Source of the DNA: Lentisphaerae bacterium GWF2_38_69
GTDB lineage: Bacteria > Verrucomicrobiota > Lentisphaeria > Victivallales > GWF2-38-69
Reading direction: 5' to 3'
DNA: 64,000 nt
Assembly: GCA_001803205.1 (NCBI GenBank)
Contig: MHBE01000052.1
Span: 1-64,000, forward strand
Shown here: piece after piece, positions 6,889 through 15,627 of the stretch
How the letters are laid out: every line of letters starts with the position of its first letter
How positions within the stretch are numbered: position 1 is the stretch's first letter
The notes under the pieces: generated by a model
Seen by the model: the letters and a program-made list of their open reading frames with translations, nothing else
The model's database searches: none
What the model was told of the DNA's origin: nothing
Position numbers and translations under genes: made by a program

Positions 6889-9800
6889 TTAGTCTGTCAT
6901 TGGTTTAATCATACTTTCTATAAACTCAATTTCTTCATTGCTCAGTTTGTATTTTTTATACAATTCTTTGTCAATTTCTTGTGTCGATTTACTCCAGTTT
7001 ATGTCTGAATTTGCAGTAAAGTTTTGTGTTGGCACAAATCGGAAAGTTTTGGAAGTTGCATCTTGACTTGCTTTTCCTAAACTATGTTGAAATCTTGCAA
7101 ACTTTGTAGTTAAATACTTTGTTAGGTTTTTTGCTGAATGTTCGTCCAAATTCAATTCAACTCCAATTACTAAATATGATTCTGTACAAATTGTATTTGG
7201 AATACCAACAAATGAATTAAGGTTATCGTCATTTAATTCCGTACCAATGTTATTTGCTCTTGGTGTAAAGACCTTGAATTTGTCAATCCATCCTGTGTTT
7301 TTTGTAATTTCCTCTCTTTCTAAAAAACCAGTTTGTTTGCCTTTTCCATAACAAATAACAGGATTTTTCAATCCTTTTTTATCACCTCTATATTTTCTAT
7401 TGTTTTTAACAATGTTTGCATCTATGTCAAAAGGTCTTCTCGGTGAAATATGAGTTTCAAATGAATTAAATTCCGAAATAGAGTTGATTTTTTTTATTAT
7501 TTCTATTGCAATACTATGACGAATTAGAATGTCTGAATCTTCTGTTTTAAGACTTCTCTCATTTATTTTGGGAATTAAACTGTCTTTGTAAGTAAAAACT
7601 TTAGTTAAATCCTTTGAATTATCACAATTTTTATTCCAATGGAAATAGCAAATACCACCTCTTAAATTTATGTTTTGAAAAATTAAATCTGGTTTCAGGA
7701 AATCGTGCAATTCGGAAATGTGTATATCGTTTAGCATTTGTGACCTAAATACATCTAATCCCTTTCCACCTGCAAACCATCTTGTAGGCATAATCATAGC
7801 AATATTACTTGGGCTTAACTGCTTAGCTACATCCACAAAAAGATTATAAATTGGTTTGGCACTTGCTTGAGCACCACCGTCACTTTGCTGATAAGGCGGA
7901 TTGCCTACAATTGCATTGAATTTCATTTTCTTGTTGTTTATTTTGATGGTTTCTTTTTCAATGAATTTATTTTCACTGATTAAATCGTAAGAGGTGTAGT
8001 TAGCTTCAATTAGTTTTACATCTAATTCCAGCAACTTGTACACTTTTCTGGTAAACTCATACGCAATTTTTGAGGTTGGTATAGAGTAGAATTTATTGGC
8101 TACATCTTTACCAAACTTTTTATAAACGGCATACACAAACTCGCCTTGTTTGGAAGCAATATCTAAAAACATTGTATTCTTATCAACGGCTTTGGTTGGC
8201 AAACCGCTAATGATTTTGTCGGTTACAATTTCAGGAGTTACAATTTCAGAATCTGATAACCGACTAAACTTTTTCATTGCATTACTCGCTCTTTCTATTG
8301 GCGAAATGGCTGTATCGTTGGCTAATGAATTAATGTTGTGAATTTTATAATCTAGTTCGCTTAAAATAAAAGGATTGATGTGTTTTTGAAACAAATCAAG
8401 TATTGTGATTTCAAGACTCAAATTTGAAGCAATACGCAAATTATCAGAGTTATCCTTGATGTGGTTAATGATTTCTTGTAAGGATTTAACTCTAGTATCT
8501 GTTAAAAATGCAAAGAATAAAATTCTTGCGTAATACATAGCAAATTGACCTTTATAGTCATTTACAGCTTCATCATCTTTGGTTTTGGATTTTGCATTTC
8601 CTTCATTTTCATCTTCGTCATTATCAGGAGAATCATCAATATCAATATCGTCTCCTTCTCCGTCTGCTGGTGGAATTTCTAAACCTTGGCGAGAACCAAT
8701 TTTTCCTTGTCTTTCAATTTCAGCTTTGATTGCTTCAATATCCAACAAGGAATAATCAATGGAAATAGTTGTAGCTTCATCAAATACACTTCTACTACTC
8801 GAATATTTACGAACAGCATTCAAAATATCTGCTGGCTGTATTTGAACAATTTTATTGTTGTTTAAAACTACAATTGGAGATATTTGAAGTTCTTTTCGGA
8901 TTCGTTCCTCTAGTTTGCTGTTTCCGTTAGATTCAGTATTTACATTGTAAATCTGTGATTTATGTTCCTGCATTTGGAACATTCTATTCGGGTTAAAGTC
9001 AACCAATAAGGTTTGTGGTTTCATATTGAATTTAACCACATCACCATTCGGCTCTTTGAAAATTTTTACGAATTGATTTTGTAAACGAAAAATTGCTTGG
9101 TCATATTCTTGTGGTGATGCCGTGTCTTTTAGATACAGCATTGTGTCCCATTCAGGAACTGTACTTCCTGTAAGCATTCTGTTTACGGTCAAAGTGATTG
9201 TTTTTATATTCTCACTTTCACACTTTTTTATTTTGGCTTGTACAGTTTGTGTGTCTTTGAAGTTTTTTTCGTTCTCAACCCCAGAAATATTGATGACTTC
9301 GTAATTATTAAGATGTTTAAACTTGTTATTCTTGATTAATTCTTCTAATGCGTCACAAGAGGCTCTGTAAGGCAAAACACAAACGAGATGACGGCACATT
9401 TTGCCCTCTTTTATTTTATCATAATCAAGGAAACATAATAAATTTTCATCTGTTTCGGAACCGTCAATTACTTTTAATAAGTCGAGAATTTCCTTTTCGT
9501 GAATAAACTTCTTATGTAATTTATTTTCTTTGTCTATGGTTATTGATTGAGGTCTAAAAAGTTCTGAAAAAACATAGGTTACACCTTTCTTTTTCATTTC
9601 CTCCATTTTCTTTCGGGATGATTCATTGGGATTAAAAGCAAAACGAATCATTTGAGGAAATCCATAATAGGGATTATCCCATTCTTTGATTTCGTCTTTG
9701 TTTAGATTTTCTAAATCCCATTGTGCTTGGTCTTCTGCAATGTTTGTGAATTGATAAAATGCTATGATATCCTCATTTGTAAACTCACTATTCATCAAAA

Positions 9801-10851
9801 TTCGATAGGGAGTTCCAGAAAGATGAATGCGGATTTTTGCTTTTAACTCTTTCTCAATATCTTCAATTTTATCAATCGAAATATCGTTGAGCTTTTCCTC
9901 ACTTTTAATTTCTTTGGCTTTTAAATCGCCTGCCCTTAAAACTTTACCGTACTCAGTTGCTCTTGCTCCAAAATGTGTTTCATCTATGAGCAATAAGTCA
10001 ATTTGATTTTCAAAAACTTCTTTGTGTTTTGATTTGATTTCATCACCTTGCAAGTCTTGTAAGGTTAGAAACAAAACGATTTTTTCGTTTGCCTTCTGCT
10101 TTTCTGCAATAATAGTATCGCTTGTTAAAAGAGAGGTACTATCTAAAAAACAATAGACATCAAATTTAACATGACTTTCAACCGTTTTTTTCCATTCTTC
10201 TTTAACATCAGCCTTTGCAGAAACCACAACAACAAGTTTAGCTCCCATTTCAACTGCACAACACATTGAGGTAAATGATTTACCAAAACGCATTACTGCA
10301 TACATCAGCAAGTTTGTTCTGCCTTTTTTTCTGGCTTCACGAAAATTATCTACTGTTTTTTGTTGATTGGGTCGAAGTGGATAATCTTCACTTCTTGTGT
10401 AGGTGTGAGTAATAGGAATATGACTTTCATCAAAACGATAATATTGATATTTTGATTCATTGTTTTGATGTCCACTTTTAATATCTTCTATGGCATCTTG
10501 CAGGTCTTTCTTTGTTGCGTTTTCAAAAAACTCATTGGAATAGTATGGGATTCCATTTAAAGAGTTTGGTTTTAATCTGCTTCTATTTAATTCGTTTTCA
10601 AGAAAAAAGTGAACTGCATAATCTCTAAAAAAAGTTTCTTCATCTACTTTTGCAACATCTTCAAACTTTTTTTCAAGGTTTGGGAAGTATTTACGCCATT
10701 CATTCAACCTCATTTCAATTGGTCGATAGGTATCACCAACTTTCAAATAATTTGGAATTGTTTCTGTAGTAAAAGCATAGATTTGTGGTTCAACTCTTCC
10801 AATGATAATATCATTAAGTACATCTACATTTATATTGTTTACTCCTGCCAT
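6889..10851 (-). CDS. GIY-YIG nuclease - SF2 helicase - adenine DNA methyltransferase fusion (single-chain restriction-modification enzyme)
   Basis: This 1320-aa protein has three parts. Residues 20-112 look like a GIY-YIG/T5orf172-type nuclease: QIYAF, YLKVGDT, Arg48 and Glu107 of SNEFFE. Residues 155-600 form an SF2 helicase with the Walker A region RFGKSFT (188-194), the box DETH (290-293) and SGT (345-347), ending at YDQAIFRLQNQF. After an acidic linker (730-760), residues 865-1075 are an N6-adenine methyltransferase: EIVTPE, motif I FLDIASKQGEF, and catalytic NPPY at 984-987. The remainder (about 1080-1290) should recognise DNA. The order resembles Type ISP enzymes, with a GIY-YIG nuclease in place of the Mrr nuclease. 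It is third in an operon after an XRE regulator and 'subunit M', three bases downstream of the latter. Motif I is atypical (DIASKQG rather than DPACGSG). Target site and activity are unknown. Confidence 0.88.
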   Translation of the reverse strand: MAGVNNINVDVLNDIIIGRVEPQIYAFTTETIPNYLKVGDTYRPIEMRLNEWRKYFPNLEKKFEDVAKVDEETFFRDYAVHFFLENELNRSRLKPNSLNGIPYYSNEFFENATKKDLQDAIEDIKSGHQNNESKYQYYRFDESHIPITHTYTRSEDYPLRPNQQKTVDNFREARKKGRTNLLMYAVMRFGKSFTSMCCAVEMGAKLVVVVSAKADVKEEWKKTVESHVKFDVYCFLDSTSLLTSDTIIAEKQKANEKIVLFLTLQDLQGDEIKSKHKEVFENQIDLLLIDETHFGARATEYGKVLRAGDLKAKEIKSEEKLNDISIDKIEDIEKELKAKIRIHLSGTPYRILMNSEFTNEDIIAFYQFTNIAEDQAQWDLENLNKDEIKEWDNPYYGFPQMIRFAFNPNESSRKKMEEMKKKGVTYVFSELFRPQSITIDKENKLHKKFIHEKEILDLLKVIDGSETDENLLCFLDYDKIKEGKMCRHLVCVLPYRASCDALEELIKNNKFKHLNNYEVINISGVENEKNFKDTQTVQAKIKKCESENIKTITLTVNRMLTGSTVPEWDTMLYLKDTASPQEYDQAIFRLQNQFVKIFKEPNGDVVKFNMKPQTLLVDFNPNRMFQMQEHKSQIYNVNTESNGNSKLEERIRKELQISPIVVLNNNKIVQIQPADILNAVRKYSSSRSVFDEATTISIDYSLLDIEAIKAEIERQGKIGSRQGLEIPPADGEGDDIDIDDSPDNDEDENEGNAKSKTKDDEAVNDYKGQFAMYYARILFFAFLTDTRVKSLQEIINHIKDNSDNLRIASNLSLEITILDLFQKHINPFILSELDYKIHNINSLANDTAISPIERASNAMKKFSRLSDSEIVTPEIVTDKIISGLPTKAVDKNTMFLDIASKQGEFVYAVYKKFGKDVANKFYSIPTSKIAYEFTRKVYKLLELDVKLIEANYTSYDLISENKFIEKETIKINNKKMKFNAIVGNPPYQQSDGGAQASAKPIYNLFVDVAKQLSPSNIAMIMPTRWFAGGKGLDVFRSQMLNDIHISELHDFLKPDLIFQNINLRGGICYFHWNKNCDNSKDLTKVFTYKDSLIPKINERSLKTEDSDILIRHSIAIEIIKKINSISEFNSFETHISPRRPFDIDANIVKNNRKYRGDKKGLKNPVICYGKGKQTGFLEREEITKNTGWIDKFKVFTPRANNIGTELNDDNLNSFVGIPNTICTESYLVIGVELNLDEHSAKNLTKYLTTKFARFQHSLGKASQDATSKTFRFVPTQNFTANSDINWSKSTQEIDKELYKKYKLSNEEIEFIESMIKPMTD

Positions 10852-10854
10852 AAT

Positions 10855-11835
10855 TTACTTTTCTAAAAGTGAAATGAATTTAATAGGCTTTTCTATTTCC
10901 CAATCCATAATGTTGCAATAAATGCCATTGTGTAGCTTAATATTTTGCGTTTCACAACCTTTGCATTTCTTTATTTCTATTTTAGTTTCAAAAAAATCTG
11001 GAATTTCTATGGTTTCATCTTTACAACTATTCGGAATAATACCTTTCAAACCGTCCATTTGCCAAATATTCCAAGAAATGATTTCTGCTATATTTTGAAT
11101 GTTTTCAAGTGATGGTTCAGTTTCAAATTTGTATGAAAAGTTTTCTATGAATGTTATAAGTAACGCTTCACGAGCCAAAAGCAAACTATCTCCCTGCCAC
11201 TCAAAACCGTAAGTGCTTTTAAATGCGGTTTTAACCGCTTCCAACCAATCAGTTATTGAGTCTAAATTTTCATTTACTACTCTTAATTTTCTGTCTAAAA
11301 TTCCAATTCTGTCTTCAATCTTAATAAATTCTCCAGTTGTTGTGTCGTATCTACTGACTAGATAAGGTGCTTCACCACAAGAAATTTCTAATCGTGTATC
11401 TCGAAGATAGTCTTGCCAGGTTTTGCCTTTTGGAAAAACTATTTTTTCTTTTGTTGTTTCCCAAGATTTTGTGCCATTCTTCAACACGATTTCTTTATTG
11501 AAAACATTCTCTTTCCCAAACCAAGAATTGTCAACCAAATTATTTTGTGCATTGCATATCCAAGAAGGCGTGAAAACTTCTGCCATTTCTTTGGAGCGTG
11601 ATAATTGCAAAATTTTGTCCTTGTGAACCCTTGGCATTATCACATTGCCTTTTTCTCCTGTGATTAATTCAGGCGATATTTCTGAATTAAATCTGTATGA
11701 TTCTCCGAGGTTCTCGTAGTTGTCTGTTGCCCAAAAAATATTTTTTTGAGTGGTTTGGTCACGCAGTAGTATTCCGAGAATGTCAGGGTACTTCTCGATT
11801 AACTCATTTTCTAATATGTCGATAACTACTTGCAC
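10855..11835 (-). CDS. Restriction-modification 'subunit M' family protein, lacking methyltransferase catalytic motifs
   Basis: This 326-aa protein belongs to the family usually labelled restriction endonuclease subunit M. It has AEVFTPSWICNAQNN at 85-99, the segment that precedes motif I in adenine methyltransferases, and the family signature CGEAPYLVSRYD at 153-164. It has no FxPxxGxG motif I and no NPPY, so it cannot methylate alone. CKGC at 291-294 and Cys307 could bind zinc. It overlaps the XRE gene by ten bases and precedes the large nuclease-helicase-methyltransferase by three. It is best read as a structural or recognition partner of that enzyme; this role is inferred from context. 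Confidence 0.82.
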   Translation of the reverse strand: MQVVIDILENELIEKYPDILGILLRDQTTQKNIFWATDNYENLGESYRFNSEISPELITGEKGNVIMPRVHKDKILQLSRSKEMAEVFTPSWICNAQNNLVDNSWFGKENVFNKEIVLKNGTKSWETTKEKIVFPKGKTWQDYLRDTRLEISCGEAPYLVSRYDTTTGEFIKIEDRIGILDRKLRVVNENLDSITDWLEAVKTAFKSTYGFEWQGDSLLLAREALLITFIENFSYKFETEPSLENIQNIAEIISWNIWQMDGLKGIIPNSCKDETIEIPDFFETKIEIKKCKGCETQNIKLHNGIYCNIMDWEIEKPIKFISLLEK

Positions 11836-12035
11836 TTGTATACTTCTTCGTTAGTTTTTAAAAGTTCTTTTACATCAATATTTAGAATGTTCGTTATTTC
11901 ATATAGCACTTCAAGTCTTGGTTGTTGTCTATTTTGCACATAACCATTCCCCATATTGTAGCTCTTACCAAGCTGTTCGGCTAACCAAGTTTGCTTAATT
12001 CCTTTTTCTTCAAGTAATTCTTTAATTCTGTTCAT
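11826..12035 (-). CDS. XRE-family helix-turn-helix controller protein
   Basis: This 69-aa Cro/C1-type DNA-binding protein has the helix-turn-helix within IKQTWLAEQLGKSYNMGNGY and ends with LNIDVKELLKTNEE, as in small controller proteins of restriction-modification operons. It is first in the three-gene minus-strand operon and its end overlaps the subunit M gene. By analogy with C proteins it probably times expression so that methylation precedes restriction. Very similar regulators are common in Bacteroidetes, which hints at the donor of the island. Confidence 0.85.
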   Translation of the reverse strand: MNRIKELLEEKGIKQTWLAEQLGKSYNMGNGYVQNRQQPRLEVLYEITNILNIDVKELLKTNEEVYKCK

Positions 12036-12340
12036 TCTTGTCTAAAGATGTCTAGTCGCAAATTTAGTTTTTATTTTTTTAATATCTCGTTTTTCAAGAT
12101 AAAAAATGTTTGAATAATTGTCTATTTGTCTGTCTGCTTGTTTATCGAGCGTGGGCAAAAAACAGCTCTTTTGGTTTTTTCAGCGTTGGCTTTTGTGTCG
12201 GCAAAAAAAACAAATGTGCTGTTTGCGGGTCGGCTTTTTTACACTTGGCGTTAACGGTTCATGTTTACGAATATAATTGAGATTTTAGCTTGAGGATGAG
12301 CTTTATCAAGAATAAAATTATTCGTGATAACTAAACTTAA
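12036..12340. other. Non-coding boundary of the restriction island
   Basis: About 300 bases without a gene. It should hold the promoter and operator of the XRE operon near 12040-12120. From 12140 to 12262 there are GC-rich tracts (GCGTTGGC, GTCGGC, GGCGTTAACGG) set in long A and T runs, unlike the surrounding sequence, ending in a CGTTAACG palindrome. I could not pair these into an attC hairpin. Confidence 0.35.
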
Positions 12341-12493
12341 CTCTATTTACAAAACTCAAATGCAATTTCTGGGGTTAAATACAATTCCATATCACTCCAT
12401 CCAGAAAATCTCAGATATAAGCCAATCAAGATAACCGAAGAAATGGAATTCGAAGTCTGGGGCAAAGTCATCAAATCTATAAAAAACTTTTGA
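12341..12493 (+). pseudogene. C-terminal remnant of a LexA/UmuD-like (S24) repressor
   Basis: An open frame without a start encodes ENLRYKPIKITEEMEFEVWG and then KVIKSIKNF before TGA at 12491-12493. This matches the end of LexA-like S24 autoprotease repressors, where the YxPI...FEIWG(K/V)V segment forms the last strands. The DNA-binding half and the catalytic serine are missing. Confidence 0.55.
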
Positions 12494-12516
12494 CTATATT
12501 TGAAAATCAAAACTTA

Positions 12517-12537
12517 ATGTGTGTTAATAATACACAA
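12517..12537. promoter_or_regulatory. Imperfect palindrome, candidate VapB operator
   Basis: TGTGTGTTAATAATACACA is an imperfect dyad (TGTGT...ACACA) placed about ten bases before the vapB start, where RHH antitoxins bind. Confidence 0.35.
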
Positions 12538-12548
12538 AGTAGGCTTTT

Positions 12549-12740
12549 ATGAGAACCAATATTGTAATTGAAGATAAATTAATGGATGCAGCTATAAGAA
12601 TAGGAAAATTTCCAACCAAAAGGGAAGCTGTCGAAAGCGCATTAAAACTCTTGATACAGATGAAAAGCCAGCATAAGGTTTCAGAACTACAGGGTAAGAT
12701 TAACTGGGAAGGAAATCTTGCAGAGATGAGAAAAGATTGA
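12549..12740 (+). CDS. vapB: VapB-type antitoxin
   Basis: This 63-aa protein has the ribbon-helix-helix start TNIVIEDKLMDAAIR and the KREAVESALKLLI helix of VapB/DUF2191 antitoxins, which bind their own promoter and neutralise a PIN-domain RNase. The short C-terminal tail (KINWEGNLAEMRKD) is the part that normally plugs the toxin. The toxin frame begins one base after its stop but is broken, so this antitoxin is now an orphan. The upstream sequence contains TGTGTGTTAATAATACACA, an imperfect palindrome around 12518-12536 that may be its operator. Confidence 0.85.
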   Translation: MRTNIVIEDKLMDAAIRIGKFPTKREAVESALKLLIQMKSQHKVSELQGKINWEGNLAEMRKD

Positions 12741-12741
12741 A

Positions 12742-12903
12742 ATGATAATAATTGATACCTCAGCCTGGATTGAATTTCTAAGACCTTCGGGGAGCAAAGT
12801 TATTTCAGATGCGGTTAAATATGTCCTTGAGAATGAGTATGTCGGTATTGGCGATCTAATTTATTGCTAAATACTTCAGGGAGCTAAAAACGACACTAAT
12901 TGA
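12742..12903 (+). pseudogene. Broken VapC toxin (PIN-domain RNase)
   Basis: The frame starts one base after vapB with MIIIDTSAWIEFLRPSG, the first PIN strand and acidic residue (Asp5). It stops after 42 codons at a TAA (12868-12870). Reading through, the same frame continues as ILQGAKNDTN, the next part of VapC. Intact VapC has a glutamate in the CEILQGAK motif, so the stop sits exactly at the second catalytic acid (GAA to TAA). Further stops follow and the rest of the domain is lost. No active toxin is expected. Confidence 0.75.
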
Positions 12904-12944
12904 GTCTTTTTCTGAAAGAAAATATCATCCCAATCTAAAAATGA

Positions 12945-13166
12945 AGTCAAAGCCCTGATGCTATAAAGGACAATAATGCTGACTATCTTTTCCAAGTTAT
13001 TATTCCTGAGAAAGATTGCGAACAGGTTGCAGGCATATTGACTTCTGAGATTGATTACACGAATTTTAAGGATAGAATGCACAGGAACAATAATATAAAA
13101 CTCGATATGGCTATGGGTAAAGTCTGGAACGCTATGCACAGTTTACAGGAGCATAAATATCAATGA
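12945..13166 (+). pseudogene. Remnant of an unidentified protein
   Basis: A 73-codon frame without any start encodes a coherent C-terminal segment: YLFQVIIPEKDCEQVAG, then SEIDYTNFKDRM and VWNAMHSL. The EIDYxNFKD pattern recurs in small uncharacterised bacterial proteins, but I cannot name the family. It lies between the broken vapC and fic and looks like decayed coding sequence. Confidence 0.45.
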
Positions 13167-13188
13167 GATTTAAAAGTATAGTATTTGT

Positions 13189-14178
13189 ATGATGAACAAA
13201 TTAAAATCAGCAGAACTCAATAACAGGATACTGAAATCCTATAGACCTCTTGATAGAAAAACTCTTGAATCGTTAAGAAACTACTATCGCATCGAGTTAA
13301 CCTATTCAAGCAATGCCATTGAAGGCAACAGCCTGACTGAATCCGAAACCAAGATAGTTATAGAAGACGGTTTAACAATTGAAGGAAAACCTTTACGGGA
13401 TGTCTATGAAGCAACAGGCCACGCCAAAGCATACGATTACCTTTACAAAATTCTAGATAAAAAGAAACTCCTGGAAGAAGATATTCTGACTTTTCACAGA
13501 CTCTTTTATCAGCAGATAGATGCCGATAAAGCAGGAAGATACAGAGCAGTTCCTGTTTTTATCAGCGGCAGCAGTTATGCAGTTACTCCGCCGCAAAAAA
13601 TCGCTTCTGAGGTTAAGAGTTTTTTTAAATGGTATAATGCTAATGAAAGTAAGATGCATCCAGTCAAACTGGCTGCTCTGGCACATCAAAAATTTGTCTT
13701 TATTCATCCTTTTATTGACGGTAACGGAAGAGTTGCCCGTCTCCTGATGAATCTCTCTCTGCTTCGAAACGATTACACTATTGCTATTATTCCCTCTTTA
13801 CTGAGGCAGCAATACATTTCCCTGCTCGAAAAAGCTCATACAGATAACATAAAGTTTATAGACTTCATTGCCGATAGTGTCATTAATACCCAGAATGACC
13901 TGATTCGACTTCTTAAAGAAAGTGGCGGAGTAAAACAATCAAATGGCGTTATAAACAACGATAATGAAACGCATATTGGCGGTGTAAAAAATAGAAAAAC
14001 AGAGATGCTTGAACTTATAAAGAAATACCCTGGAATAAATACACCAGCTATTTCAAAACAACTTAATCTGAGTCTGCGGACAGCGCAGAGAGTATTAAAA
14101 CAACTTGTTGAACAAGGAGCAGTCCATTTTAAAGGAGCTCCTAAAACGGGCGGGTACTTTTTAACTTCTCAAGACTGA
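13189..14178 (+). CDS. Fic-domain protein (AMPylator/nucleotidylyltransferase) with winged-helix C-terminus
   Basis: Fic proteins transfer AMP or other phosphate-containing groups to target proteins. The catalytic motif HPFIDGNGR is complete at residues 173-181. The self-inhibitory helix motif S-x3-E-G lies at 41-46 (SNAIEG), making this a class II Fic with N-terminal inhibition. Residues 270-325 form a winged helix-turn-helix (TPAISKQLNLSLRTAQRVLKQL). This Fic-plus-wHTH design is common in stand-alone cytoplasmic Fic regulators. The ATG at 13189 lacks a ribosome site; a second ATG follows immediately. It sits beside gene debris, so recent transfer is possible. The target is unknown. Confidence 0.9.
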   Translation: MMNKLKSAELNNRILKSYRPLDRKTLESLRNYYRIELTYSSNAIEGNSLTESETKIVIEDGLTIEGKPLRDVYEATGHAKAYDYLYKILDKKKLLEEDILTFHRLFYQQIDADKAGRYRAVPVFISGSSYAVTPPQKIASEVKSFFKWYNANESKMHPVKLAALAHQKFVFIHPFIDGNGRVARLLMNLSLLRNDYTIAIIPSLLRQQYISLLEKAHTDNIKFIDFIADSVINTQNDLIRLLKESGGVKQSNGVINNDNETHIGGVKNRKTEMLELIKKYPGINTPAISKQLNLSLRTAQRVLKQLVEQGAVHFKGAPKTGGYFLTSQD

Positions 14179-14311
14179 CAAAACCGGCTATAACAAAAAT
14201 ATTAAAAAACTACTGAATTTAAGCTCGCAAAAACCAGCTCAGACGCGATATGTCCCATATCTGCTCTTATAATATTCAAAGCAATCAAAATATTGAACTT
14301 TTTTCATATCA

Positions 14312-15424
14312 ATGGATACCATAAACAAACTTAAAATTCTTTCTGAAAGTTCGCAGTATGACCTGGCGTGCGCCTGCGGGTCGAATGACCAAGACAGGCG
14401 AAGAAAGAGCGCTGAAGGCAAATGGATATACCCAGTTTCATTGCCAAATGGAGGAAAATCAATAATGTTAAAGACGCTGATGTCGAATGCATGCGTCAGT
14501 GACTGCAGTTATTGCCCGCTCAAAAATACCGGCAATGCTAGAAGATGCTCCCTTTCTCCAGAGGAAATCTGCAATACTTTTTTAAGTTACTATAAGTCAG
14601 GCAAGATATTCGGTTTATTTTTGAGTTCGGGAATCATAGGAACTCCTGACAATACAATGGACAAATTAATCACCTCAGTATCACTGCTTCGCAAAAAGTA
14701 TGCCTTCAGGGGGTATGTCCATCTGAAAGTTATCCCCGGCGCATCCGATGCGGCTATTGAAAAGGCAATGTCTCTATCAAGTGCGGTTTCCCTCAATATT
14801 GAAACTCCAGGAAGCAAATACTTCAGCAAGCTCTCAAAATATAAAAACTTCGACAAGGATATTTCAAGGTCTCTCAAGTACATGGCATTCCTATCTGAGA
14901 ATAAATATCCGAAAGTTAAACTTACAACACAATTTGTAGTTGGAGCATCTGATGAACCTGATTCGGATATCCTGAAATGTTCATTTTCTCTTTATAATAG
15001 ACTAAATTACCAGAGAGTTTACTTCTCTGCCTATCAGGACTTAACTGATCAGAATCTGCCATTTCATCTAGAAGAAGAGAAGAATGAAAAGTCTACGAGA
15101 TTAACAAGAGAACACAGGCTCTATCAATCGGACTTCCTGATAAGAAAATATGGCTTTAAAGAAGATGATTTTTTGTTTGACGGCAAAGGCAATCTCAGCA
15201 TAACAGAAGATCCGAAAGAAGTTTGGGCAAAAAGGCATCCTGAATTCTATCCTGTCAATATAAATTCAGCTCCTAAAGAAGCATTATTAAGAGTTCCAGG
15301 AATAGGACCTATGACAGTCTCGAAAATAGTATCTCTGAGGAAAATTCATAAACTGTCTGATATTTCATCTCTTGGAATCAAGGAAAAGCCGGAGCGGAAA
15401 ATCCGTTCATACATCAGTTATTGA
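14312..15424 (+). CDS. Putative DNA modification/repair radical SAM protein
   Basis: This 370-aa protein matches the radical SAM family usually found with a uracil-DNA-glycosylase-like partner (TIGR03916 type). The cluster-binding motif CVSDCSYC (Cys61, Cys65, Cys68) sits late because of the N-terminal segment with YDLACACGS. The C-terminus carries a helix-hairpin-helix DNA-binding element (NINSAPKEALLRVPGIGP). The family is predicted to act on DNA bases, but its reaction is not established. The usual glycosylase partner gene is not adjacent: the downstream gene is a convergent SDR. A full length and complete motifs argue for function. Confidence 0.87.
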   Translation: MDTINKLKILSESSQYDLACACGSNDQDRRRKSAEGKWIYPVSLPNGGKSIMLKTLMSNACVSDCSYCPLKNTGNARRCSLSPEEICNTFLSYYKSGKIFGLFLSSGIIGTPDNTMDKLITSVSLLRKKYAFRGYVHLKVIPGASDAAIEKAMSLSSAVSLNIETPGSKYFSKLSKYKNFDKDISRSLKYMAFLSENKYPKVKLTTQFVVGASDEPDSDILKCSFSLYNRLNYQRVYFSAYQDLTDQNLPFHLEEEKNEKSTRLTREHRLYQSDFLIRKYGFKEDDFLFDGKGNLSITEDPKEVWAKRHPEFYPVNINSAPKEALLRVPGIGPMTVSKIVSLRKIHKLSDISSLGIKEKPERKIRSYISY

Positions 15425-15627
15425 TAAAACATCAGCCGTCATTGATATTTCCTGCATAGAATAGGTATCAAAACGGCAGAAACTACACCAAGCAAACATA
15501 TTACTGCTATATAAATAACAGTGGAAAAAGTTCAGTTATAGCCAGATTATATGAGGGGTTGCCGACTGCGACAAAAAGCGAAAGCATCAAAAGAAAAAGC
15601 AAATTTAGCTTTGGTTTTTTAGTGAAT
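15425..15627. other. Intergenic stretch with a possible membrane-protein remnant
   Basis: On the minus strand, a frame near 15507-15600 encodes LNLLFLLMLSLFVAVGNP and a hydrophobic segment that continues after a frameshift as AVICLLGVVSAVLIPILCR. No intact gene or terminator is visible. Confidence 0.25.

Noticed and set aside
12140-12262. Possible second attC site at the right edge of the island
   Set aside because: GGCGTTAACGG looks like a core site, but I could not find a partner RYYYAAC that pairs with it into a hairpin.
12876-13139. 87-aa minus-strand frame
   Set aside because: It lies antisense to the vapC and EIDYTNFKD remnants, and its composition shows no domain.
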